From: Mitsuaria sp. PDC51
GTDB taxonomy: Bacteria > Pseudomonadota > Gammaproteobacteria > Burkholderiales > Burkholderiaceae_C
DNA: 64,000 nucleotides
Assembly (NCBI RefSeq): GCF_900113225.1
Contig: NZ_FOZE01000001.1
Coordinates: forward strand, 1,302,001 to 1,366,000
Reading direction: 5' to 3'
The translations under genes and the position numbers were made by a program. Shown one piece after another: positions 47,772-57,006 of the stretch; position 1 is the first letter of the stretch, and every line of letters begins with the position of its first letter. The notes under the pieces were generated by a model. It had not been told where the DNA came from and searched no databases. It saw nothing but the letters and a program-made list of their open reading frames with translations.

Positions 47772-50700
47772 ATGAACCGCTCCCCGTCTTCTTCCTCTTT
47801 CCGTGCCATTCGCATGACCCGATCCACCTTCCCCCGCGCGGCGCTGGCCAGCGCCGCGGCCGCCGCCTGCCTGGCCATCGGGCTGCCGGCCACGGCGCAA
47901 GAGGCAGCCTCCGGCGCCGCCCGCGATGCGGCGCAGGACGCGACCCGCGAGGGCGGCGCCTGCCGCGCCGACGCACGCGGCCGCTTCAGCGATCGCTGCG
48001 CGGCCGACGTGCGCGCCGTCGAGATCGATGGCCGCGATCATCTGCCGGCTTCGAGCGAGCGCGAACTGCCCAAGCTCACCGTGATCCTCGGCGACCCGCG
48101 CGCGCTGCAGCAGCGGCGCGAAGAGACGACGCGCACCGTGCCCGGCACCGAGCAGCCGCGCGAGGAGTCGCACACGCCGCACTTCGACTCGGGCGAGGAC
48201 CTGCTCAAGCCCGAGGACAAGGCGCGGCTGGACGCGATCGTCGCGCAGGTGCGCGGCCGCGAAGGTCTGCATTTCGAGATCGTCGGCCACACCGACGTGC
48301 AGCGCATCAAGCCGGAACTGCGTCCGCGCTTTCCCGACAACCATGCGCTCGGCCTGGCGCGCGCACAGCAGGTGGGCCGCTATCTGACGCAGCAACTGGG
48401 ACTGCCGGCAAACGCCTACGTGGCGGATTCGCGCGGCCCCGACGAGCCGCTGGCCTCGCCGCGGGAGGACCGGGCGAACTGGTCGGCCAACCGGCGCGTC
48501 GAGGTGCGCGTCTACTGGAAGGACACGGTGCCCGCGACCGTGGAGACCGTGTCCAGCGTGACGCTGGTCGACCCGAGCGCCTGCGGCATGCTGACGCCGT
48601 ATGCGCCCGACGACGCGGCGCTGCGCCTGACGATCGACGGCCAGCCGGTGGTGGGCGCGGACAGCTCCAGCGCCGACCGCCAGCGCTGCATCGACGTGCG
48701 GCTCGAGCGCGACCGGCTGCGCCTGCAGTACGACAACCTCGTGCAGCTGCGCCGCCTGAACGGCACCGCCTGGCCCGCCACCGCGGTGCCCGGCGACACG
48801 GTGCGCTTCAGCGGCTACAGCAACTACCGGCTGTTCCTGACGCGTGCCGAGTTGCGCGTGTTCAGCGCCGATGGCGACATGCGGCCGCAGCTGCTGGCCA
48901 CGGTGCCGCTGGACAGCGAGCTGCGCGCGACATGGACCGTGCCCGCCGAGTGGGCGCAGGGGCCGATGGCGCGCCGCAAGCTGTACTGGCGTGTGCGGGT
49001 CTATGACCGCGATGGCCGCTTCGACGAGACCGACGACGTCCCGCTGGCGCTGGCCGATCGGCATGCGCCGGGCTTCGAGCAGGAGCCGACCGAGGCGCAG
49101 CGCCTGCTGGCGGGTTATGGCGAGAGCCGGCTGTCCATCGCCAACATCCCGATCACCGGCGGCACGGTGACGGCCAGCGGCGAAGGCATCGCGGCCGGCG
49201 AGCAGGTGAGGGCGCTCGGACTGGCGGTGCCGGTCGACGCGCAGGGCCGCTTCGTGATGCAGCAGCTGGTGCCGCGCCGCGTGCAGACCGGCGAGATCGT
49301 CGTGCGCGGCGCCGAGGGCCAGGAGCGGATCTATCGCCGCGACTTCGAGCTGCCGCCGCGGGACTTCTTCTTCGTCGGGCAGGCGGATCTCACCATCGGC
49401 CATGACCGCACGACCGGCCCCGCCGCGCTGGTGACGCAGGAGCGCAACCGCTACAACAACGACACCTGGACCGAAGGGCGCCTGGCCTTCTACGGCAAGG
49501 GCATGCTCGATGAGCGCTGGACGCTGACCGCGAGCGTCGACACCGAGGAGCGCCCGCTGGGTGAGCTCTTCCGCAACCTCGACCGCAAGGACCCGACCTC
49601 GCTGTTCCGCCGCATGGATCCGGTGGACAGCTGGGGCACCTTCGGCGACGACTCCACCAGCGTCGAGGACGCGCCCACGCAGGGACGCATGTACCTGCGC
49701 GTGGACGATGGCCGCTCGCATGCGATGTGGGGCAATTTCAAGATCAACCTGGGCGCCGACAACACGCTGGCGCAGATCAACCGCGGGCTGTATGGCTTGA
49801 AGGGGCACCTCGTAGGCGAGGAGGCGACCAGCTTCGGCGACGCGCGCTTCACCGCCGACCTGTACGCGGCCGAGCCCGGCACGCTGGCCGCGCGCGAGGA
49901 GTTCCGCGGCACGGGCGGCTCGCTGTACTACCTGCGTCATCAGGACGTGAGCCGCGGCGCCGAGAAGGTGTGGCTGGAAATCCGCGATCGCGATTCCGGC
50001 TTCGTGCTGCAGCGTCGCGCGCTGATCCCGGGCAGCGACTACGACGTCGATTACCTGCAAGGGCGGGTGCTGCTGACCTCGCCGCTGCCCAGCCTGGCCG
50101 ACAACGGCCAGCTGGTGCGGGCGGGCGGTCTCAGCGGCCAGCCGGCCTTCCTGGTCGTGGACTACGAGTACACGCCGCTGTCGGGCGATCTCGACACGCT
50201 GGCGGTGGGCGGCCGGACGGCGTGGTGGGTGACGGACGCGGTGCGCGTCGGCATCACCGCCGCGAAGCAGCAGCAGACTGGCGGCGACCAGCGCCTGGGC
50301 GGCGTGGACCTGCTGCTGCGCAAGAGCGAGAACACCACGCTGAAGATCGAGGCCGCGCGCAGCGATGGCCCCGGCATCGGCACGACCAGCTCGCTCGATG
50401 GCGGCTTCGGGTTCTCTCAGAACACGCTGGCCAGCGACACCCGCGGCGCGAATGCGTGGCGCGTCGAAGGGCAGGCGGATCTGACCGATCTCGGCGTGGC
50501 CAAGAGCGGGCATGTCGGCGCCTATGCGCAGCTGCGCGAGGCGGGCTTCTCGACGCCTGGACAGGTCGCGTCCAACGAGACGAGGCAGGCCGGCGTCAGC
50601 CTCACCGCGCCGGTGGGCGAGCAGGTCGAGCTGCGGCTCAAGGGCGATCACAAGGATGAGCTCAACGGCTACAACACCGATGCCGGCGAGGCGCAGGTGG

Positions 50701-52067
50701 CTTGGCGCGTCGATGAGCGCTGGACGGTCAGCGGCGGACTGCGGGCCGACCGCAAGTCCACCGATGCGGTGAACACCTCGCCGCTGCTGCCCAGCTCGGG
50801 CGTGGTCAGCGGCGAGCGCACTGACGCGGCCGTGCAGGTCGACTACGAGAGCGGGGAGGCCTGGGGCGTGTACGGCTTCGGCCAGAAGACGGTGGACCGC
50901 ACCGGCACGCGGCAGGACAACGACCGGCTCGGCGCGGGCGTGCGTTATCGCGTCAACGACAAGCTGTCGCTGCGCGGCGAGGCCTCGGGCGGCAATGGCG
51001 GCTCGGCGGGCAAGGCGGGCGTGGACTACCAGTACAACGACCGCTCCAACGTCTACGTCACCTACGCGCTGGACACCGGCCGCACCGACGAGACCTTGAA
51101 CGCGCGCGGCGGCACGCTGGTCGGCGGCATCAAGTCGCGCCTGGCCGATGGCTTGAGCGCGTACACCGAGCACAAGCAGACGACGGGCGTGCTGAGCGGC
51201 CTGACGCATGCCTACGGCGTGCAGTACGCGCCGGACGATCGCTGGACGCTGGCGGTGAGCGCGGAGAACGGGCGGCTGGAGGCGGAGAACGCCGGGGAGA
51301 CCGATCGCGAAGCGCTCGGCTTCTCGGTGGGCTTCAGCGATGCGAGCCTGAAGTACGCCGGCGGCGTCGAGTACCGGCGCGATCGCACGGGGCTGGACAC
51401 GCGGCGCAGCTGGCTGCTGAAGAACTCGGTCAGCGTGCAGGACGGCCCGAACGCGCGCTGGCTGGGCAAACTGAACTGGGCGGACAGCGACAGCGCGGCG
51501 AGCGCGCTGGCCGCGGCCAAGTACACCGAGGCGGTGCTGGGCTACGCGTTCCGGCCGGTGAGCAACGACAAGCTGAACGTGCTGCTGAAGTACACCTACC
51601 TGTACGACCTGTCGTCGCCGGGGCAGGTGGTGGCGACCGACGTGACGCAGACGACGGTCAGCACGACCGGCATCGACTACCAGCAGCGCAGCCAGGTGGC
51701 GGCGGTGGATGCGACCTACGACGTCAGCGCGCGCTGGACCATCGGCGGCAAGCTGGCGTGGCGCGTCGGCGAGCTGCGGCCCAGCCGCGACGACAGCGCG
51801 CCGTGGTTCAAGAGCAGCGCGCAGCTGGCGATCGCGCGGGTGGACTGGAAGGTGGTGCGTCGCTACGACTGGCTGCTGGAGCTGCGCATGCTGCGGGCCG
51901 GCGAGCTGAGCGAGCGCAAGACCGGTCTGCTGACGGCGGGGTACTACCACGTCAACGAGAACTTCAAGGTGGGGCTGGGCTACAACTTCACCGACTTCTC
52001 GGACGACCTGACGGACCTGAGCTACCGCAGCCGCGGGGTCTTCCTCAACATGCTGGGGAAGTTCTAG
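47772..52067 (+). CDS. outer-membrane beta-barrel protein with OmpA-like domain, partner of the giant surface protein
   Basis: A 1431-residue outer-membrane protein. A signal peptide ends near residue 42 (PATAQE). An OmpA-like peptidoglycan-binding domain lies at about 137-249 (FEIVGHTDVQR, ending NRRVEVRVYW). Beta-sandwich modules follow, including two VTASGEGIAAGE-like units, and then a long barrel region with many alternating strands from about residue 535 (FFFVGQADLTIGHDRT) to the end. The last residues, SRGVFLNMLGKF, end in Phe, as needed for barrel assembly. It starts 12 nt after the giant protein's stop, so it is co-transcribed. The role as a secretion port or anchor is inference. Confidence 0.88.
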   Translation: MNRSPSSSSFRAIRMTRSTFPRAALASAAAAACLAIGLPATAQEAASGAARDAAQDATREGGACRADARGRFSDRCAADVRAVEIDGRDHLPASSERELPKLTVILGDPRALQQRREETTRTVPGTEQPREESHTPHFDSGEDLLKPEDKARLDAIVAQVRGREGLHFEIVGHTDVQRIKPELRPRFPDNHALGLARAQQVGRYLTQQLGLPANAYVADSRGPDEPLASPREDRANWSANRRVEVRVYWKDTVPATVETVSSVTLVDPSACGMLTPYAPDDAALRLTIDGQPVVGADSSSADRQRCIDVRLERDRLRLQYDNLVQLRRLNGTAWPATAVPGDTVRFSGYSNYRLFLTRAELRVFSADGDMRPQLLATVPLDSELRATWTVPAEWAQGPMARRKLYWRVRVYDRDGRFDETDDVPLALADRHAPGFEQEPTEAQRLLAGYGESRLSIANIPITGGTVTASGEGIAAGEQVRALGLAVPVDAQGRFVMQQLVPRRVQTGEIVVRGAEGQERIYRRDFELPPRDFFFVGQADLTIGHDRTTGPAALVTQERNRYNNDTWTEGRLAFYGKGMLDERWTLTASVDTEERPLGELFRNLDRKDPTSLFRRMDPVDSWGTFGDDSTSVEDAPTQGRMYLRVDDGRSHAMWGNFKINLGADNTLAQINRGLYGLKGHLVGEEATSFGDARFTADLYAAEPGTLAAREEFRGTGGSLYYLRHQDVSRGAEKVWLEIRDRDSGFVLQRRALIPGSDYDVDYLQGRVLLTSPLPSLADNGQLVRAGGLSGQPAFLVVDYEYTPLSGDLDTLAVGGRTAWWVTDAVRVGITAAKQQQTGGDQRLGGVDLLLRKSENTTLKIEAARSDGPGIGTTSSLDGGFGFSQNTLASDTRGANAWRVEGQADLTDLGVAKSGHVGAYAQLREAGFSTPGQVASNETRQAGVSLTAPVGEQVELRLKGDHKDELNGYNTDAGEAQVAWRVDERWTVSGGLRADRKSTDAVNTSPLLPSSGVVSGERTDAAVQVDYESGEAWGVYGFGQKTVDRTGTRQDNDRLGAGVRYRVNDKLSLRGEASGGNGGSAGKAGVDYQYNDRSNVYVTYALDTGRTDETLNARGGTLVGGIKSRLADGLSAYTEHKQTTGVLSGLTHAYGVQYAPDDRWTLAVSAENGRLEAENAGETDREALGFSVGFSDASLKYAGGVEYRRDRTGLDTRRSWLLKNSVSVQDGPNARWLGKLNWADSDSAASALAAAKYTEAVLGYAFRPVSNDKLNVLLKYTYLYDLSSPGQVVATDVTQTTVSTTGIDYQQRSQVAAVDATYDVSARWTIGGKLAWRVGELRPSRDDSAPWFKSSAQLAIARVDWKVVRRYDWLLELRMLRAGELSERKTGLLTAGYYHVNENFKVGLGYNFTDFSDDLTDLSYRSRGVFLNMLGKF

Positions 52068-52405
52068 CCGTCCAGCGGCGGCAGGCCATGGCGCGCGCGG
52101 GCCCGCGCGCAGCCCTCGTCGCCCAGGCCCAGCGGCGCGCGCATGCCGAATTCCCGGCACGGCGACGGGCGCCACTCGTAGATGCCGCAGCCGGCGCGCT
52201 CGCCGACCTGGCCCTGCAGCGCCGCGCAGCGCGGGCGCGCGTGGTCGGTGCCGCGCATCCGGCAGGTCGAGTCGGTGACCTCCACCGCCAGGCCGTCCGG
52301 CACGCTGCCGCCCTCGCTCTGCAGCTCATGGCGCGAGAAGTCGACGCGGAAGCTCGCGCAGCAGGCGCCGCAGCGGGTGCAGGGGTTGTCGGAAAAGTCG
52401 GACAT
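52064..52405 (-). CDS. YkgJ-family cysteine-cluster protein
   Basis: This 113-residue protein opens MSDFSDNPCTRCGACCASF, a C-x2-C-x2-CC motif for metal or Fe-S binding, with further cysteines in CRMRG, RCAAL, GCGIYEWRPSPCREF and GCARA; YkgJ/UPF0153 proteins share this layout. Function is not established. It overlaps the stop codon of the barrel gene convergently by 4 nt (52064-52067). A 9-nt repeat unit (TCCGTCACG and variants) lies upstream of ATG 52405 at 52406-52441, so a start further upstream at 52441 is also possible. Confidence 0.83.
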   Translation of the reverse strand: MSDFSDNPCTRCGACCASFRVDFSRHELQSEGGSVPDGLAVEVTDSTCRMRGTDHARPRCAALQGQVGERAGCGIYEWRPSPCREFGMRAPLGLGDEGCARARARHGLPPLDG

Positions 52406-52469
52406 GGCGGACGTGACGAACGTGACGGACGTGACGGACATGGCGGGCGGACGCCCCCCAGGCTGAGGC

Positions 52470-54008
52470 TCAGTTGGACGCCGACGGGCTGATCAAGGGG
52501 CTGTCGGGCGGCGGCGGGTCGTCGGGCAGCGCGGGTTCGCGCACGACGGTGACGGTGCAGGCGCACTGGGTGACGACCTGCGCCGACACGCTCCCCAGGT
52601 AGCGCCGCATCATCGAGCTGGCGCGCGCGCCCATCACGACGTGGTCGACGCCGGTCCGGGCGGCGAATTCGATCAGCGCGTCGGCGGCGTCGGGCGCCTC
52701 CAGCACGTGGAAGGTGAGCCGCCCGTCCTCGAGCGCGAGCTCGCGCGTCATCGGATGCGCCCAGTTCTTCAGCGCGATCAGCTGCTGCACATGGTGGCTG
52801 CGGCCATGCGCGTCGGTGAGTTCGTCCATGCCGATGCGGTTGGTCTTCATCACGCCGACGCAGGCCAGGCGCGCGCCGGGCTCGGTCTGCATCAGGCGGC
52901 GCACGACCTCGCGCAGTTCCTCCAGCAGGGCCGGGGTGGCGCCCTGGACGTCGACGGCGGCCATGATCACCGGGCTGCGCGCCACCTGCGCGCCGACCGA
53001 GGCCGGTGCGCGCGGCTCCTCGCCCATCGCCAGGAACCAGCGCTTGAAGCGCCGCACCAGCCCGCTGCGCTGCAGCTTGTGCGCGCGCGCCGTCAGCGGC
53101 ACCGCGTCGGGCCGCTGCAGGTCCAGCGCGAGCTGCGCGGCACTCTGGTAGCGGCGCTCGGCACGCACCTCCAGGCAGTGCAGCACGATCTCCTGGAACC
53201 ACGGCGGCAGTTCGGGCCGGATCGCGCGCGGCGGGATCGGGTCGACATAGAGCCGGCGCCGCAGCTGGCGCACCGAGTTCGGTTGGCCGAAGGGCCGCTC
53301 GCCGGTGGACAGGTGGTAGAGCATCACGCCCAGCGCGAACAGGTCGCTGCGCGGGTCGTTGCGCACGAACTGCACCTGCTCCGGCGACATGTAGGGCCCG
53401 GTGCCCATCGGCAGCGAGAACTCCTCCTCCAGCAGGTCGGGCAGGAAGTCGTGGCGCGACAGACCGAAGTCGACCAGCACCACGGTGCCGTCGGGCCGCA
53501 GCAGGATGTTGCTGGGCTTGATGTCCAGGTGCACCAGGTGCTGGCGGTGCAGGTCGGTCAGCGCATGCGCGACCTGGATGCCGATCTCCACGACCTCCAC
53601 CAGCGGCAGCGGTGCCTGGTCCAGGCGCGGGCGCAGGCTCTCGGCCTCGATGCGCTCCATGACGATGTAGGCCTGCCGGCGCCAGTCGCCGCGCGCGACG
53701 AAACGCGGCACGTGCGGCCCCTTGAGCGCCGGCATGATCATCTGCTCGACCTCGAAGCCGACGATGCTGGCCGGGTCCTCGCCGCCCTTGATGCGGGGGA
53801 CCTTCATGATCAGCGGGAAGTCCTCGCCGGGAGGCGCGTCCGCCGGGGACTGCCGTCGCACCTGCCAGAGGTTGGCCATGCCGCCCTGGTGCAGCCGGGC
53901 CTCGAGCACGAAGCCGTCCAGCACCTGGCCGGGCTGCAGCGGCGCGGTGATCGGTGAAACCGGGGAGGGGGCAGGCGACGGGGCGGGCGGCAAGGTGGCG
54001 TCGTTCAT
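52470..54008 (-). CDS. serine/threonine protein kinase fused to a universal-stress-protein domain
   Basis: This 512-residue protein has a Pro-rich N-terminus, a eukaryotic-like kinase domain (about 30-300) with the glycine-rich LHQGGMANLWQV, an ATP-lysine in LIMKVPR, the catalytic loop HLVHLDIKPSN, DFG in VLVDFGLSRHD, and the APE-like GPYMSPEQVQF. The C-terminal part (about 360-500) is a UspA fold: VIMAAVDVQG, then GVDHVVMGARASSMMRRYLGSVSAQVV. There is no membrane segment, so it is cytosolic. The gene starts 4 nt after a metallophosphatase gene on the same strand, so kinase and phosphatase are co-expressed and may oppose each other. Confidence 0.93.
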   Translation of the reverse strand: MNDATLPPAPSPAPSPVSPITAPLQPGQVLDGFVLEARLHQGGMANLWQVRRQSPADAPPGEDFPLIMKVPRIKGGEDPASIVGFEVEQMIMPALKGPHVPRFVARGDWRRQAYIVMERIEAESLRPRLDQAPLPLVEVVEIGIQVAHALTDLHRQHLVHLDIKPSNILLRPDGTVVLVDFGLSRHDFLPDLLEEEFSLPMGTGPYMSPEQVQFVRNDPRSDLFALGVMLYHLSTGERPFGQPNSVRQLRRRLYVDPIPPRAIRPELPPWFQEIVLHCLEVRAERRYQSAAQLALDLQRPDAVPLTARAHKLQRSGLVRRFKRWFLAMGEEPRAPASVGAQVARSPVIMAAVDVQGATPALLEELREVVRRLMQTEPGARLACVGVMKTNRIGMDELTDAHGRSHHVQQLIALKNWAHPMTRELALEDGRLTFHVLEAPDAADALIEFAARTGVDHVVMGARASSMMRRYLGSVSAQVVTQCACTVTVVREPALPDDPPPPDSPLISPSASN

Positions 54009-54012
54009 CGAT

Positions 54013-54771
54013 TCAGCGGCCGGCGACGAGGCGCTGGGCGAGGCGGTCCGCGAGGCCGGCGGGCAGGCCGGGCGCGGCGCGCAGCGCGGCCGCGGCGGCC
54101 TCGACATCGTAGGGGACGCGCTGGAAGCTGAGCTCCTCGCTGTCGTGGTCGAACAGCGCATAGGCCGCGGCCGGGTTGCCGTCGCGGGGCTGGCCGCAGG
54201 CGCCCGGGATGACCAGCCACTGCCGGTTGGGCAGCAGCGGGATCGGCACGCCCGGCTGGGGTCGGAAGTCGCCCGCCTTGCCGGTGCCCGACAGGTGGTA
54301 GAGCATCGGCTCGTGCATGTGGCCGCAGAAGGTGTAGCGGCACTCGGTCGCGTGCAGGCTGCGCATCGCCTCCAGCCGCCCTTGCACATAGGCGAAGCCG
54401 GCCGGGTCGAAGGCGTTGGCGTGCACGTAGAGGCAGTCGTCCTCTTCCTCGGCCATCGGCAGGCTGGCGAGGAAGGCCAACTGGTCCTCGGCCAGCCGCG
54501 CGCGCGTCCAGGCGATGGCGGCGCGCGCGTCCTCGTTCATCGTCGGACGCGGCCCCTGGGTGACGCCCAGGTCATGGTTGCCCGCGACGACGACCGCGCC
54601 TGCGGCGCGCAGCGCGCGGACCTGGTCCACCACCCAGCCGGGATCGCTGCCGTAGCCGACGTAATCGCCCAGGAGGGCGAAATGCCCCGCGCCTTGCCGC
54701 CGGGCGTGCTCGAGGACGGCCTCGAAGGCCTGGCGGTTGGCGTGCAGGTCGGAGATCAGAGCGGTTTTCAT
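54013..54771 (-). CDS. calcineurin-like metallophosphatase
   Basis: This 252-residue enzyme has the metallophosphatase motifs in order: ALISDLHANRQAFE near residue 4, LLGDYVGYGSDP around 33, AGNHDLG around 63, and FCGHMHEPM around 145-150; ALFDHDSEELSFQRVPY closes the domain. Substrate could be phosphoprotein or a nucleotide. It lies 4 nt upstream of the kinase-USP gene. The start ATG 54771 (MKTALISDLHAN) is the family-like one; an upstream ATG at 54816 would add 15 residues. Confidence 0.9.
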   Translation of the reverse strand: MKTALISDLHANRQAFEAVLEHARRQGAGHFALLGDYVGYGSDPGWVVDQVRALRAAGAVVVAGNHDLGVTQGPRPTMNEDARAAIAWTRARLAEDQLAFLASLPMAEEEDDCLYVHANAFDPAGFAYVQGRLEAMRSLHATECRYTFCGHMHEPMLYHLSGTGKAGDFRPQPGVPIPLLPNRQWLVIPGACGQPRDGNPAAAYALFDHDSEELSFQRVPYDVEAAAAALRAAPGLPAGLADRLAQRLVAGR

Positions 54772-55075
54772 GAGCAGGCACAGGATGCCACGGACGGCTG
54801 ACGCCAAGCTTCGCATGTTGGCGAGGACTGGGCGAGGACCGGGCGAGGGCCACCCTCATTGGAGCGCAAGGCACGGGCCGGGGCTCCCCCGAACCGGAGG
54901 GCCGCCCCCAGACCGGAGGGGGTGCTCCCCCTTCGGATGGGCGATGAACAGCGGGAGGCGCGGGTTTCACGCGTTGTGGTGCGCCGGCGCTTTGCTACCC
55001 TGGACGGCGACATGGCGCGCTGCGGGGGCGGACGGCTCCGTCGCCAGCGGCAGCGCCGGCACGGGAGAAGACAAG

Positions 55076-55975
55076 ATGACGACGTGGGGATTCGGGCGGC
55101 CGGACCGGCCCGCGCGCAGGTGCGCGGGGCCGGCGGCGATCGATCGCTGGACGCGTGCGCCCTGGCGTGCCGCGGGCTGGCTGCTCTGCGCACTGGGCCT
55201 GGTCGCCGGGACGGCGCGGGCCGACTGCACACGTCCGATCCGGGTGCCGGTGGCGCCCATCGGCATGAGCGTGGTGACCTCGGGCGGCGAGGTCAGCGGC
55301 GTCTTCCCGGAGCTGATGCGCAAGGTGGCCGCGGAGACCGGCTGCCAGTTCGAGTTCACCGTCGTGCCGCGGGCGCGCGTCGAGGCGATGTTTGCCGCCA
55401 ACGGCGCCGACGTCCTGGTGCCGGCGACCCGGACCTCCAAGCGCGACCTGCACGGCGACTTCATTCCGGTGATGAAGGCCCGGGCGCTGCTGATCTCGCT
55501 GGCCTCCGACCGCGCGCCGATCGAGAGTCTGGCCGAGCTGGCCGAGCGTCGCGAACTGCGCGTGGCGGTGGTGCGCGGTTTCGACTATGGCGAGCCCTAC
55601 CTGGAGCTGCTCAGGACGCTCAAGGCGCAGCGCCGCCTGGTGGTCGAGGCCGATCCGGCGGCGGTCGTGCGCGCGCTGGAGCGCAGCTTGGCCGACGTCA
55701 CGGTGATGGCGCCCTCGATCCTGGCGGGGACGCTGCTGCAGGACTCGCGCACGCGACCGCTGCTGGAGCGGCTGCGGCTGGAGCCGGTGACCGAGCTCAC
55801 CTGGACCGACAGCGGGATCTACCTGTCGCGTCACCTCGTGGCGAAGGACCGCGAACTGCTCGCCGACGCGCTCGAGCGCAGCGCGCGTTCGGGCGCGGCC
55901 TGGAAGACCGTGCAGAAGCACTATCCGGCGGGCTCCTACGAGGAAGGGCTCAAGCCGCTCGCTGTCGCGAAGTAG
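55076..55975 (+). CDS. periplasmic amino-acid-type solute-binding protein
   Basis: This 299-residue SBP_bac_3-like protein has a signal peptide (WRAAGWLLCALGLVAGTARA, cleavage near residue 45, before DCTRPIRVPV). The mature domain shows the typical bilobed pattern: GEVSGVFPELMRKVAAETGCQFEFTVVP, split here at natural boundaries, then VLVPATRTSKRD and LRVAVVRGFDYGEPYLELL. GGAG precedes ATG 55076. No ABC permease or ATPase gene is nearby, so it is an orphan binding protein, possibly a sensor input. Confidence 0.87.
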   Translation: MTTWGFGRPDRPARRCAGPAAIDRWTRAPWRAAGWLLCALGLVAGTARADCTRPIRVPVAPIGMSVVTSGGEVSGVFPELMRKVAAETGCQFEFTVVPRARVEAMFAANGADVLVPATRTSKRDLHGDFIPVMKARALLISLASDRAPIESLAELAERRELRVAVVRGFDYGEPYLELLRTLKAQRRLVVEADPAAVVRALERSLADVTVMAPSILAGTLLQDSRTRPLLERLRLEPVTELTWTDSGIYLSRHLVAKDRELLADALERSARSGAAWKTVQKHYPAGSYEEGLKPLAVAK

Positions 55976-55993
55976 CGCGGCCGCGCCGCACGG

Positions 55994-56018
55994 AAAAAGG
56001 CCCGCGCGAGGCGGGCCT
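55994..56018 (-). terminator. terminator of argF
   Basis: AGGCCCGC/GCGGGCCT (55998-56005/56011-56018) with a 5-nt loop is followed on the minus strand by a run of U (five A on the plus strand, 55994-55998). It stops argF transcription and probably also the convergent binding-protein gene. Confidence 0.88.
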
Positions 56019-56047
56019 GGTCGTGCCGGTGGACGCGTGGTCCGCGC

Positions 56048-56989
56048 TCAGCCGATCCGGCCCAGCAGCAGGTACTCCATCAGCGCCTTCTGCACGTGCA
56101 TGCGGTTCTCGGCCTCGTCCCAGACCACCGATTGCGGGCCGTCGATCACCTCGGCGGCGACTTCCTCGCCACGATGCGCCGGCAGGCAGTGCATGAACAG
56201 CGCGTCCGGCTTGGCCACGGCCATCATGTCCGCGTCGACGCACCAGTCCGCGAAGGCGGCGCGTCGCGCCTCGTTCTCGGCCTCATAGCCCATGCTGGTC
56301 CAGACGTCCGTGGTCACCAGGTCCGCGCCGCGGCAGGCTTCCTTGGGGTCCTGGAAGACCTTGTAGCAGCGGGTGTCCTTGATGCCGGCGACCGCCGGAT
56401 CGATCTCGTAGCCGCTGGGCGTGCTCACGTGCACCGTGAAGCCCAAGATCTCCGCCGCCTGCAGCCAGGTGTTGGCCATGTTGTTGCCGTCGCCGACCCA
56501 GGCCACCACGCGGCCCTTCAGGCAGTCCATGTCGATCGCGCCGCGGCGGTCCATGCCGCGCTGCTCGATGAAGGTGAACAGGTCCGCCAGGATCTGGCAG
56601 GGGTGGTACTCGTTGGTCAGACCGTTGATCACCGGCACCCGCGAGTGCGCCGCGAAGCGCTCCAGCTTGGTCTGCTCGTAGGTGCGGATCATCACGATGT
56701 CGACCATGCGGCTGATCACGCGGGCGCTGTCCTCGATCGGCTCGGCGCGGCCCAGCTGGCTGTCGCCGGTGGTCAGGTGCACCACCGAGCCGCCCATCTG
56801 GTACATGCCCGCCTCGAAGCTGACGCGGGTCCGCGTCGAGGCCTTCTCGAAGATCATCGCCAGGGTGCGATCCTGCAGCGGCTGGTACTTCTCGTAGTTC
56901 TTGAAGCGCCGCTTGATGATCGCGGCGCGGTCGAACAGGTGGGCGTACTCTTCCGCGCGCAGATCCTTGAACTGCAGGTAGTGACGCAT
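56048..56989 (-). CDS. argF: ornithine carbamoyltransferase
   Basis: This 313-residue cytosolic enzyme joins carbamoyl phosphate and ornithine to citrulline in arginine synthesis. It contains the carbamoyl-phosphate site ASTRTRVSFE, the HPCQ motif in EYHPCQILADL, the ornithine-side MHCLPAHRGEEV, and VWDEAENRMHVQKALM near the end. ATG 56989 has GGGAG 9 nt upstream and is preferred over ATG 57010, which would overlap argD. It lies 17 nt downstream of argD in the same operon. Confidence 0.97.
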   Translation of the reverse strand: MRHYLQFKDLRAEEYAHLFDRAAIIKRRFKNYEKYQPLQDRTLAMIFEKASTRTRVSFEAGMYQMGGSVVHLTTGDSQLGRAEPIEDSARVISRMVDIVMIRTYEQTKLERFAAHSRVPVINGLTNEYHPCQILADLFTFIEQRGMDRRGAIDMDCLKGRVVAWVGDGNNMANTWLQAAEILGFTVHVSTPSGYEIDPAVAGIKDTRCYKVFQDPKEACRGADLVTTDVWTSMGYEAENEARRAAFADWCVDADMMAVAKPDALFMHCLPAHRGEEVAAEVIDGPQSVVWDEAENRMHVQKALMEYLLLGRIG

Positions 56990-57006
56990 GAGGCGGTCTC
57001 CCGGCT

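Noticed and set aside
39474-52175. A 4233-codon minus-strand frame opposite the surface-protein genes
   Set aside because: It is a shadow of the plus-strand frame in GC-rich DNA: no family match, no ribosome site, Arg/Ala/His-rich noise. The plus strand carries clear repeat domains.
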